DNA of 64,000 bases. Origin: Haberlea rhodopensis (Eukaryota > Streptophyta > Magnoliopsida > Lamiales > Gesneriaceae). The stretch is from assembly GCA_907163345.1 (NCBI GenBank), contig CAJQUN010000001.1, forward strand, positions 3,038,001-3,102,000. The letters run 5' to 3'. The first letter of the stretch is position 1; the number at the start of each line of letters is the position of its first letter. The notes under the pieces were generated by a model, which was not told the origin of the DNA, did no database searches, and saw nothing but the letters and a program-made list of their open reading frames with translations. The position numbers and the translations under genes are program-made. Shown piece by piece: positions 11,701 to 22,000 of the stretch.

Positions 11701-13299
11701 TTTTGGCCGCGCAGAAGTTTTTGGGTTGTTGGGCATAAGAGTTCATATGGTTTTTATATGCCTCTGTTACTTAATAAATAGAAGGAGAAACATAGTAATA
11801 ACGCTTATTTAGTAAAATTCCGATGCAAAAGAATTAGTGGCTTTCTTGCCTTGTCACCAATGAATGGAATTTTCACAGCTTCCTCGGCCTGGACAGCAGA
11901 AAGCTGCTGCATAATATCATCATCCCTGAAATGCTCCCAGTTGTCTATTTCAGGTATTTGCATGGATTTAATGGTCTCTGATTCAGACTCCACAACATGA
12001 CCATCCTCACTCTGCATCTTTCTTCTCGTGAGACGAGAGTTTTCCAGTTCCTAAAAAATCCTGGGCAAACAAATGTTGAAGACTTGTGTTACTGCTTTAT
12101 TATCCACATACAGCCTGTATTAGATGCTAGCCAGACATCGTATATTAAGTCTTAATAATTCCTAATGGCTAAGGGAAAAAGTAGAATAAAACACTGCAAC
12201 CCGTCAATTAACCACTTCCAACAGTCGGTAATGAACATATCACGAAAAAAATTAAGGCTCCCCACATACCACTTAAAGAGCAAGATGAGGAGAAATGTGG
12301 CATATTGTCCACAATCAATACCTCAATATATATATATACTTTTCAAAAGCAACAATGTTGAACTATGCCTAGTATGTGCAACTTACAATGTCCAGAACGC
12401 CACAATAAAAATGGAAATCGCTACAAACTAGATTTAATTAGGTTGTACTTGGATTGAATGATTGGATTTTAGGGAAGGATTCAAATGATTCCATTTTATT
12501 AGGAATTTGAAATCGGTCATATTAGCTAATGAACAAGTTAAAAATTCGAAATCTATGGATCTCAAGTGTTTCCAAACAAGTGAGACAGATTAAAATACCC
12601 ACCCAAATGCATCCTTGGGGAACTAGACAAATCATATGTTGTTGGGGAGAAAGGCCCCCAAACCTAAAATGAATCACGCAACGCTTTACAAAAAGGTGAG
12701 AGGGACTATACTTCCGAGCAGTAAAAATCAACTAACATCCACAGTAATCGAATACAATAAAGTGATGCTTCAGCTACATGACTCATATGACGAGAACAAG
12801 TTTCCAAGAAAGGGAAAACAAAACAAAAATAAATATTTACTCATCCTACAAATGGCAGAAGTGTGGTTCTTCCCGAGTCTAAAACAAAATTACTATCCTC
12901 AGCAGAATTCTCCAACCAAATAAATTATAAATTATAAATCCCCTCTACCGATATTTGGGAGAAATTCTTAAAAGGGAAATCAAAACAATCTAAAATAAAC
13001 AAAATATGAGAGTCGACAAAGAATTCTAGGTTCAATAACAGTCGACGAAATCTTGGAAATGAAATACCTGGAAAATATCCTTGAGAGATCAGGAATACAA
13101 AATCTAATATAAAGAGGGAAAGACGAATAGAGATAGGTTTATAGAGGCGAGGGACATCCCGATTTCTCCATCTTTTTTTTCCTTTTTTTTCTGAACAGAA
13201 ACTAATAATTAAAAACTGAACAGAAATCAAATCTGTAGAAAAGGAAATATATAATCATAATAAAAACCAATACAACTATACAAAACTAAAGAGAATACC
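2724..13299 (-). CDS. OTB1: Otubain-type ubiquitin thioesterase (OTU cysteine protease), 8 coding exons, 303 aa
   Basis: Removes ubiquitin from substrates as a cysteine isopeptidase of the otubain (OTUB1-like) family. Coding exons on the minus strand: 12017-11850, 4515-4450, 4376-4293, 4176-4054, 3723-3671, 3581-3532, 3438-3338, 2990-2724. Phases join without error to 303 aa, the usual plant otubain length. The motif GDGNCFFRSF (residues about 91-100) carries the catalytic Asp and Cys, and GHYDILYP at the C terminus carries the catalytic His. The ATG at 12017 was chosen because exon 2 opens at 12050 and the leader exon (13299 to about 13520) holds only a short uORF. The intron 11849-4516 uses a GC donor (AAG|GCAAG) and contains a 6-kb gypsy element. 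The acceptor at 3582 is a NAGNAG tandem that could add one Ser. The coding sequence looks intact; the family call is very secure. Confidence 0.9.
4516..5635 (-). other. Otubain large intron, part left of the gypsy element
   Basis: Intronic AT-rich sequence between the acceptor at 4516 and the gypsy LTR at 5636. No RNA gene, repeat pair or coding region is seen. Confidence 0.6.
5636..5977 (-). repeat. 3' LTR of the intronic gypsy element
   Basis: Matches the LTR at 11297-11631 over its length. It differs by scattered substitutions and by an expanded run of about 20 C at 5771-5790, where the other LTR has a short C run. The LTR divergence indicates an old insertion. Confidence 0.85.
5890..9137 (-). 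pseudogene. Pol pseudogene of the intronic gypsy element
   Basis: Reading leftwards: an aspartic-protease-like region (about 9137-8640), RT with the conserved QKDEIEKMV-like start at 8550 and an FFDDILIYS active site near 8090, RNase H at 7658-7400 (MDHKPLKDLL, then ADALSR), integrase zinc-binding HSTPLGGHSG near 7140, integrase core remnants at 6868-6677 and 6604-6359, and a chromodomain-like tail with EEATWED near 6050. Frames change repeatedly and stops interrupt it, so no functional polyprotein can be made. The chromodomain-like end suggests a chromovirus lineage, but decay prevents a finer call. Confidence 0.8.
9570..10105. mobile_element. GACACG-rich DNA element nested in the gypsy element
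   Basis: Interrupts the region between gag and protease of the gypsy element. Both ends consist of degenerate CGGACACG/CGTGTCC motifs in opposite orientation (about 9590-9760 and 10050-10105) around an AT-rich core with no ORF. That arrangement fits a non-autonomous TIR element. Exact ends and target duplication were not resolved. Confidence 0.45.
10453..11158 (-). pseudogene. Gag pseudogene of the intronic gypsy element, with an internal duplication
   Basis: Encodes retrotransposon gag fragments (for example FDGEDTLSWLGKAEQYF) broken by stops. About 190 bp is repeated in tandem: 10575-10780 and 10784-10966 both read from the LSWLGKAEQYF segment onwards. The duplication lies only in this copy's gag and is probably post-insertional. 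Confidence 0.7.
11297..11631 (-). repeat. 5' LTR of the intronic gypsy element
   Basis: The upstream LTR in element orientation. The sequence just inside it (11281-11296, TTGGTCCGACCTGCC on the minus strand) is where a tRNA primer-binding site should be. I could not assign the tRNA. Confidence 0.8.
12051..13298 (-). other. Otubain intron 1
   Basis: Intron between the untranslated exon 1 (donor at 13298) and exon 2 (acceptor next to 12050). Positions 13200-13298 are duplicated at 1-132. No other feature is recognised. Confidence 0.6.
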
Positions 13300-13439
13300 T
13301 GATTGAAAAAATAGATGAAGGTGCCAAGCTAGGGTTGCAGACAGATATTGAAATTGACGATAACAGAAGAATTACTAAGCAAATGAATCTTGCGTTACCT
13401 TACGAGTCTGTGTGGGTGGGGATGAATCCGTCTCGAAAA

Positions 13440-13487
13440 TTATGTGGCAGTCGAAAAATAATGGAACTGGTGTGCAACCAACGCCAT
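13440..13487 (-). CDS. Upstream ORF in the otubain leader
   Basis: A 15-codon ORF encodes MALVAHQFHYFSTAT in exon 1, ahead of the main start at 12017. Its counterpart at 274-321 keeps length and stop with two amino-acid changes. It is the only ATG-initiated frame I see in this exon. Confidence 0.45.
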   Translation of the reverse strand: MALVAHQFHYFSTAT

Positions 13488-13962
13488 TATACGGGTACCC
13501 TGTGTCCCGGAAGTTGGAACGATATATGTTTTTCCTTGAAAATTAACTTTTATCAAAAACTTTACTGTCAAACTCCAAATAAATCTCTACTTTCAAACAT
13601 CTTTAATATTCCTCCATATATTAAAGATTCTTTATTCTAACTCCCTAACATACTTCTTTTCTTAACGAATATGAGATCCTCCAGTTTCTATCATCTTGAG
13701 ATAACCCAAGAGCATACTTTTGCAAAGTACTCACAGTTCATGATAAATTGAAGCCCTAATGTTCCCTTACTATGTAAAATTAAATAACAGGCACATCATG
13801 CATCGAGTGAGGTGGGTTGCAAAGCCATCAGCCGAAAACTTACTGCCTCCACACTACTTTACGAATGGCTCCTTACCATCCAACATCAGCTCTCAGGCGA
13901 TGTTAGTCTGACAGTTATCCGACTACCTCAGAAACCGCACAGCACAACCATAATTCGTTTCC

Positions 13963-13981
13963 TACCTTAGGGCGTAAGGTA
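13963..13981 (-). promoter_or_regulatory. Leader hairpin of EPRV-1
   Basis: A perfect 7-bp inverted repeat (TACCTTA / TAAGGTA) around a 5-nt loop. The equivalent hairpin in EPRV-2 is at 57271-57289. It lies in the presumed pregenomic RNA leader. Confidence 0.4.
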
Positions 13982-14291
13982 TAAACCAGATCTGGGAGAT
14001 AGATGGGCAACAACCTTTATTTTATTCTGGAAATACTTATAAGATCTATTACATTAAAATGTCTCTTTTGGGAGGAGACGGACTTGTTTAGCCTCTCATA
14101 TAGATGATGTTTGACTCAAGAACACATAAATTAAAATCAAACAGAACAATATTAGAAATGATTACAAAAGAAAGAAAGAAAAGATTACCAAGCTATGAAA
14201 TTTGAAGAATTACAAAGCTTGGAGACTATAATTTTTATTCTTAGAAAACTATGGAGAATTTTCGATGTCATAAGCTTCTTGAATAGCTTGG

Positions 14292-14299
14292 TATTTATA
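14292..14299 (-). promoter_or_regulatory. TATA-like box of the EPRV-1 pregenomic promoter
   Basis: TATAAATA on the minus strand, positioned as TATATAAGG is in EPRV-2: after the last ORF and before the leader. A polyadenylation-like signal follows, as in other caulimovirids. Confidence 0.5.
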
Positions 14300-14641
14300 G
14301 AAGTCTGGAGGTGGATGTGAAATCTGGACTTCGTATCTTGTTTATAATCAGATGTCATTGCATTAGTATTCTCTCTTGTTTGGTATCTTGTGGTCCCATC
14401 GACTTTGTTTGTTTTGTTTTGATAATGGTAGTGGTCCTCGTCAGAGTCACATGACCCTTGTCTCCCTGTGGTCCCTAGAAATTTGACATTTGCAGTCCGC
14501 GTGGGAATCTTCCACGCTTGCCTGGTCCTGCTTTGTTGTCTTTTTTCTGGTCACTCTTGATAGGGAATTCTTTCCCGAAGAGTGGTTCTTTCTGCTCTTG
14601 ACAGCTCGGGTGGATGTAGTCCTGCCATCTTCCAACATGAG

Positions 14642-15750
14642 TCATGTTGCAGAACTTCCGGCAGTCGCCAGAATCTTGTTATCCCACAATATTTGACTCT
14701 TCTTTTCAAATATCTCCTCGATAAATTTCGTAGTATGGCTTGTCATGGAGTTAACCATGAATGATCTGTTCGCTGTTTTTTTGGAAAATTTGAACGGATA
14801 CTTGACTTTGTCCATCTCGGTGAGACATACCCATAATCCCCATGCTTGTCTGGTAGTGATGTGGTCCTCTGTGAGTGGGGAAACTAGTGTTGTTCCTTCG
14901 GGCGGTGGCTTTATTTGGTCCATAGTCTTCCAGTTAGGCCTTTGTAGCTTTATGAAATGGAAGCTGGGATGAAGGCCTTTTCTTGTAATTTCTGGGGCTG
15001 CAGTTAAGAATTTTAGCTCCAGAACATCTCATCTTCCGAGTATATGATAATTTTGCCATGCGTCATACACCCCTTCGTAGATCCATTCTGATAATTTTAT
15101 GATTTCCGAAAAACTTGGTGTTGTGGTAAAGACTGAGGCTAGGCAGCCAAAACCAAACCACTCACGAACACTTTCTGGTTTGACACCAGGATGCATCCAC
15201 ATTCTCGGGTATTTTCCTGACCAATCTTCAGTTATTTTCCCAGGAATTACACACACTATGTTTTTTGATATTCCTGCAAATGGGGAGTTGGCGAAACTTT
15301 AATCTCGTTAGTTTTTACCTTAGACTTGCCCGCCATTGGTCTAAGATTAAACTCTCCCTCTTTAACCCCTAAGGTGCTGGGTTAGCTTTATTCTTCAGAT
15401 ATCCTTGATACCTGGGAATCAAATTTTCCTTCTATACTTCCCCAAAAGGATCAATACTATGACCCGTAGTGGTGGTACTTGAATCCCCCACACCGGTTGA
15501 TGAGTTCGGCTATCTGAAACACGACTTTAGCTTCACCCCTGAAGCATCCCGTCGAAGGGAAATATAAAGATTGTCTCATAAACATGTGTGAGCCTGCATG
15601 GTAGCCTTCATAGCCTGTTGGACCTTCGTGAGATCCATTTACTGTACTTGACCCGTGACCTGAGAATTAATCACAAGACCATTGATCTGCTTGTCTAGCT
15701 CCTCCAGATTTTCTCTGAGGTGATTTGATCTCGTTATGATGGAATTGGTT
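14642..15750 (-). pseudogene. Last-ORF pseudogene of EPRV-1
   Basis: Fragments at 14642-14923 and 15029-15256 align with the EPRV-2 protein at 55373-56714 (shared RRAWGLWVCLTEMDKVKY and NSMT segments). Stops and indels break the frame and the N-terminal part is barely recognisable. The product family is unknown. Confidence 0.7.
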
Positions 15751-15769
15751 TCACTCGCTTCCTCTCTTG

Positions 15770-16930
15770 TTAAGAAATCTGCAAGAATGTTTTTATCAGA
15801 TTTCACAATGACAATATCATAATCATAATATTGACATTCAGCTTGCCATATTAAAAGTCTAGCCTTTTCTGGTTTTGATTCAATTTTATTTTTAAAAAGG
15901 CCTTGACACTAGTATTATCTATTTTCAAGGTAAATTTCTTCGCCAATAGAAAAAGTGGGCATTTCTTAAAAGCCTTTCAAACTGAGAAGAATTCCTTCTC
16001 GTTGATGTGCCATCTAATGACTCCGCTGATGTCAAATAGACCACTGCAATATATGCATGGCACTTCTCCATCCGATATGGCTTTCATAAGTACTGCAGCC
16101 CACCATTGATCACTGGCATCTGTGTATAATACCAGTCCATCCTCGTCGGTTGATATTGCAAGCTTTGGTAGTTGCCAGCAAACCTCTTTAAGCTATTTGA
16201 CAGCTTATCTATGATCTTCATTCCACTCGATAGTGGACTGAACACCTTCCTGTGGTTTGCTAGGTTATTGATGAACATCCCAGCAAAAGTAACAAGCCTA
16301 GAAAACTCTGAAGTTGCTTTAAATCCTTGAGGTCATCCGGATATCCTTGTACATTTTCAACAATATGATTTTGCAGGATGATTCCAGATTCATCGATCTC
16401 GATTCCAAAGAACTCGATCTGTCTTGTGGCAATCACTGCTTTCTTTTCGGAAAGCACTAATCCTTCATTGTAGCAAACATCTGAACAGATTTCCAAATGT
16501 TTAAGATATTCTTTCATGTTTTTTGACGCTATGAGGATGTCGTCAATATACACGAACATGAAGCTGAAGTAATCATGAAAATATTATCAATCTTTCTTTG
16601 ATATATCTGGGGAGCATTTGCCAATCACAATGGCATAACATTCCATATAATGTCCTTGTGGTGTGGAGAATGCTGTAAACTTTCTGCTGGCTTCCTCCAT
16701 CTTAATCTGGTAGAACCCAGACTTGCAATCGAACTTAGAAAACATTTTGGCATTCTTGATACTATTTACCAAATGTTCTCTGCTTAGGATAAAATATCCA
16801 TCGAACTCCAAGATTTTGTTGATCCTTTTATAGTGATCATCAATCTTGGCTTTCCTCGTTTAATTTCTCCATGATTTCGAACAAGAAATCCTGGACTGCT
16901 GTAGAAATACCCGCTGAGATTAAACTTAAG
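15770..16930 (-). pseudogene. RT/RNase H pseudogene of EPRV-1 (C-terminal half of pol)
   Basis: Contains SKFDCKSGFYQIKMEEASRK, the catalytic FVYIDDILIAS near 16550 and RNase H remnants to about 15770, all matching EPRV-2 pol. Frameshifts (for example near 16580 and 16300) and stops inactivate it. Tekay-1 begins at 16932 and separates this piece from the rest of pol at 25939-26832. Confidence 0.85.
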
Positions 16931-17359
16931 GTGTAGGGTCTTCCTACCTTAACATCAATTAGTACACATATAATGGACATAACATGCATTTATAACCTCT
17001 TAAGGGTTCTGGTTGTAGCTTGAGCTAAGAAGATTACAGGCCAAAATAAAATTTCCAAAAGCTATTAATTACATTCCCAATAATGAATGTTAAAGTTATA
17101 GGTTTACAATACTCCTAGAGTAGAGACTATCAAAATCCTGCATCATATATTCATCTTGCTCCTTTTAGCTCACCTCCTCAACCCGACCCTAAGCCCTTGG
17201 TCCAAAAGTGTACCTACAGGGATAACACATCGTGAGCACATACATATTTACTTAACATGATAGAAAAGACATACAGGAATGCATAGCATCTTAGTTAAGT
17301 AAATGTTATTGGTCGTTCTTCAACTTCTTTTGTTATCCCTGATTCTTATTCATGTATGA

Positions 17360-17715
17360 GGGCATCTTACCCCATTGTATGGCATCTTACCATAACATAA
17401 CCGTCGTGTGGCATCTTACCACAGGGGCATCTTACCCCATCATATGGCATCTTGCCATATCATAACATTATGTGGCATCTTACCACGTGGGCGTCTTACC
17501 CACTCACATACATTGGGTGGCATCTTACCACATGGGCGTCTTACCCAATCATATACCATAAACTTACTTATCATAAACGTCATCATCATAAACATCATCA
17601 TCGTAAACATCATCATAAGCATCATCATCGTAACATCATCATCATAAACATCATCATCGTAAGCATCATCATAAACATCATCATAATCATCATCATTATA
17701 AGCATCATCATTAAA
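17360..17715. repeat. GGCATCTTACC reiterations and CATCAT microsatellite in the LTR
   Basis: Alternating GGCATCTTACC and GGGCGTCTTACCC units are followed by (CAT)-rich DNA interspersed with AAA. It recurs at about 24245-24600 and 58030-58440. In the third copy the CAT tract is longer, accounting for most of its extra LTR length. Confidence 0.85.
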
Positions 17716-17926
17716 TGTAGGAGTATGGTTTACCGTCCGGTGCCCGTACGTTTCTTACGTACCTTTTCAAAAGAGGAGGAGTCAACAGACTTTATCTCCT
17801 TGATGGTGCCGGTACCTGGGATGGCTCTACAAGACCACACAATACCATATTAGATGGCTCAATACCATCTCACATCATAACTTAACAAAATAAAACATCA
17901 TTACATTTTTCAACTTTCTGCCTCTC

Positions 17927-18147
17927 CCGATCGATCGGCCCAAGGTCTCGATCGATCGAGAAACTGTGCACAAACAGTGCCTTAGTATTCTGTCTCGCTC
18001 GATCGATCGAAACATTTTTCCGATCGATCGAGGAGCTTCACCGATCGATCGAGAAATCCTTCGATCGATCGGTACTTAAAAATCAAAACATGCTTTAGAC
18101 CTTCTGTCTCGCTTGATCGATCGGGACCAAATCTCGATCGATCGAGA
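17927..18147. repeat. Cluster of eight GATCGATCG palindromes in the LTR
   Basis: Eight occurrences of (C/T)GATCGATCG within about 220 bp; two are extended to the 16-bp palindrome TCTCGATCGATCGAGA. The same cluster lies at about 24812-25032 (one site mutated) and 58655-58872. Spacing is irregular, so this is not a simple tandem repeat. Confidence 0.85.
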
Positions 18148-19059
18148 GCTCTGAAAAAATCGGGACTTCCCCAGATTTTTGAGCACCTCTTTTCACATCA
18201 TCTTTTCTACTTCATAAGACATCTTACTTGCTGAAACAACCATGTGAAGAACTTCATAAAATATCCATGTAAGCACTTAAATCAAAGGTTTAATAAAACC
18301 TAAGCTAACATGCATCATAACATCATCATAATCTTCATCCTCAACTAACTTATACAGAAACAGGGCATGTTCTTCCTTGCGCAGAATTTCGAGCACTTAC
18401 TTTCATAACAAGAAAACCAACAGATAACGTAAGTAATATACTCGAACAAACATGCTAGGAGCTTCATAACATTAACATGTAAGCACCTAACCCAAGGTTT
18501 CGACCAACCCTTACACTAGCATGCTGAAAACCACACAACCAAACCCTACCTTAACCAAGTTCCCAGAAAAACAGGGTCATGGATTACCTCACTCTTTTTG
18601 CTCCCTTTTTGGCAAGGATTTCTCACCACAATCCACAAGCCAATCTCCACCTTCTTCAGCTTTTCCTGGACGATTTTGGGGGGAGAAGGGGAGGAAAAAG
18701 TGTCTTGGAAGCAAATGAGTGAAGTATGGGTGAGGGATGTGATGGGGTATGGGCTGCCAAGTGGGGGGGGGGGGGGGGTGGCCGAGTGGCAGGGGTAGGT
18801 GGTGTGGGTTGGGTGGTCTTGTGGTGTTTAATTGTGTCCCGGTATTTAGTATGATGTATTAAAATATCCTCACTCGATATTTTATAACTTCATTTAAATT
18901 AATACATCCTTTAAAACACCTATCATGCCCCCTAAATCATATCATCATATCGTAATTATATTTCCCCCAAATTAATTACACCACAACCCTTAAACTTAAC
19001 ATAAATCATCATAGCACATAATCATATAACATTTCGGGGGTATTACATTACTCCCCTAC

Positions 19060-22000
19060 TTATAAGATTTCGTCCTCGAAATCCACATGCATCATCATAA
19101 TGGAACTAAACATTAAAAACATACCAGAGAATAGTTCCGGATAGTGCTGCACCATATGCCGTTTCGTCTCCCACGTAGCCTCCTCGACACCCCGACGATC
19201 CCACTGAACTTTGACCATCGGTATAACTTTACTTCGTAGTCTGCGATCCTCACGATCCAGAATTCTGACCGGTCGTTCAACGTAGGATACATCTGAATCC
19301 AACTGCACTTCAGTAGGCTGTAAAACATGAGACGGGTCTGGCTCATACTTTCTCAACATAGAAACATGGAAGACATCATGAATTCCGGATAAAGACGGCG
19401 GTAGAGCCAATGTACCAATGCGCTGCAAAACCTCATACGGTCCGACATATCTCGGAGATAACTTTCCCCGCATACCAAAACGGACCACACCCCTAAAGGG
19501 TGAGATTTTCAAGAAAACCTTGTCTCCTTCTTGGAATTCTAGCGGCCGTCGCCGCTTATTGGCGTAGGCTGCCTGCCTATCTTGGGCCGCTTTCATCTTT
19601 AAGCGTATCATCTTAATCTTTTCCTCCATGTCCTTAATCATATCCGGTCCTCCGACCGCTTTACTCGTCAAGTCCTCCCAATACAGCGGTGACCTACATC
19701 GTCGTCCGTAAAGAGCTTCAAAAGGGGCCATTTGAATGCTCGCCTGATAGCTGTTATTATAGGAGAACTCTACCAGTGGTATAGACTCTTGCCATGGAGT
19801 ATCAAATTCCAAAACACATGCCCTCAGCATATCTTCGAGCGTCTGAATAGTACGCTCCGTTTGGCCGTCTGTCTGAGGGTGATAAGCTGTACTCAATCTT
19901 ACCTCGGTGCCCAAAGCTGTCTGGAGACCTTCCCAGAAATGAGAAGTAAATCTTGGGTCTCTGTCAGACACGATAGAGACTGGAACCCCATGCAACCTCA
20001 CTACATCCCGTACATATAATTGGGCCATCTTTAGATACGTGAAAGTCATGTTGTAAGGGATGAAGTGAGCTACCTTCGTTAGCCTATCCACGATCACCCA
20101 GATAGCATCAAATCCAGAGGTCGACCTTGGCAAGTGGGTCACGAAGTCCATAGATATATGCTCCCACTTCCACTTAGGTACCTCCAATCTCTTCAGCTCG
20201 CCACCAGGCCTCTGCCTTTCTGCCTTTACTTGCTGGCAGATCAAACATTTCTTGACAAAAGTGATCACATCACGCTTCATGCGTCTCCACCAGAATTGAC
20301 CACTCAGGTCCTTATACATCTTTCTTCCTCCGGGGTGGATACTGAACCGGCTACTATGAGCTCGTTCTAAGATTCCTTTACGCAATCCCGGCGCATTTGG
20401 GACTACCCATCGGTTGTCCAGTCTTAAAGAATCATCTTCAGTCACTCTAAACTTTGTTGGCTGACCTCGAAGTACTATTGATGAACATCTCTGAACTTCA
20501 TTATCTAACCTCTAGGCTTTCCTGATAGCCTCAAATACGTCTGGTTCGGCCAATAAGGTCGACACTCGCACCGGCGACGTGTCCACATCAAAGTCATAGC
20601 CCAGGTGGCAGTAAGAGGTCATCATCGCTGATAAACACATAGCGTCTTCAGGAGTACTCTTCATCTTCCTACTTAAGGCGTCTGCTATCAAATTTGCTTT
20701 ACCCGGATGGTACTCAATCTCACAGTCATAATCCTTGAGCAAATCCATCCATCTTCTTTGACGCATATTCAGTTCAGCCTGAGTGAATAGAAATTTCAGG
20801 CTCTTATGGTCCGTATAGATGGTAAACGTTGTATCATAAAGATAATGACGCCAAATCTCCAAGGCGAAAATGATGGCCGCTAGTTCCAGATCATGGACTG
20901 GGTACCTGGTCTCATGAGGCTTCAACTGCCTCGAAGCATAAGCCACCACGTGCTTTTCTTGCGTCAACACACAGCCCAAACCTTGCAATAATGCATCCGT
21001 GTACAAGGCAAACTTCTTATTCTCAGAAGGGATCACCAATACAGGCGCTGTAGTCAAACGACGCTTCAGTTCTTGAAAACTTTCCTCACAAGTTTCGGAC
21101 CAAAAGAATAGGACTCCTTTCTGAGTCAGCTGTGTCAGCGGCTTAGCGATCTTAGAGAATCCCTCGACAAAACGTCGGTAATAACCTGCCAAGCCAAGGA
21201 AACTCCGTATCTCGGGTACAGAAGTGGGTGCTGCCCACTCCAACACAGCTTCAATCTTTCTGGGATCCACAGATATCCCGCTGCTAGATATAACATGACC
21301 CAAGAACACGACACTGCTCAGCCAGAACTCACACTTGCTGAGCTTTGCATACAACTGATGATCCCTAAGGATCTGAAGTACTGTCCTCAAGTGCCGTACA
21401 TGATCCTCTTCGGTCCGGGAGTAGATGAGTATATCGTCAATGAAAACTATGACGAATTGATCCAAATATGGTTGGAACACCCTGTTCATCAAACTCATGA
21501 AAACAGCCGGGGCATTTGTCACCCCAAAAGGCATGACTAGGAATTCATAGTGCCCATACCTAGTCCTGAAGGCTGTCTTTTGGACATCATCTTCCTTTAC
21601 TTGAATCTGATGGTACCCTGACCTTAAATCGATCTTACTGTAGAGTCTCGTACCCTGCAATTGATCAAACAAGTCATCGATCCTCGGAAGTGGGTACTTA
21701 TTCTTCACTGTAGCTTTGTTCAGTTGTCTGTAATCGATGCACAAACGCATCGAACCATCTTTCTTCTTCACAAATAAAACTGGTGCTCCCCAGGGTGATA
21801 CGCTAGGGCGTATATAGCCTTTATCAAGGAGCTCTTGCAACTGAATCTTTAATTCCCTTAGCTCCGCTGGTGCCATCCTATAAGGGGCACGAGAAATGGC
21901 AGACGTCCCCGGTAATAATTCGATCCCAAACTTGACCTCTCTCGTCGGTGGGAATCCGGGAATCTCCTTCGGAAAGACATCAGGGAACTCCGCCACTACG

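Larger units (their letters stand above)
16932..19047 (-). repeat. 3' LTR of Tekay-1
   Basis: 2116 bp, TGTAATACCCCCGAAATG at its 5' end and GGAAGACCCTACA at its 3' end in element orientation. Internally it has reiterated GGCATCTTACC motifs (about 17360-17545), a CATCAT microsatellite (about 17575-17715), eight GATCGATCG palindromes (17927-18147) and a G run near 18762. Just inside, a purine-rich tract (AAGTAGGGGAG on the minus strand, 19050-19062) is the likely polypurine tract. Confidence 0.93.

Noticed and set aside
15099..15302. Plus-strand open frames over EPRV-1 and over Tekay pol (for example 19732-20019, 21295-21540)
   Set aside because: They are antisense shadows of recognisable minus-strand coding sequence.
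17452..17853. Open frames rich in His/Ile over the LTR microsatellite (also at 24337-24738 and 58111-58512)
   Set aside because: They are translations of CATCAT repeats inside LTRs; no start context, domain or conservation as protein.
17927..18147. CRISPR-like array of short repeats
   Set aside because: Eukaryotic LTR context; palindromic 9-10-mers with irregular spacing, no spacer/repeat regularity or cas genes.
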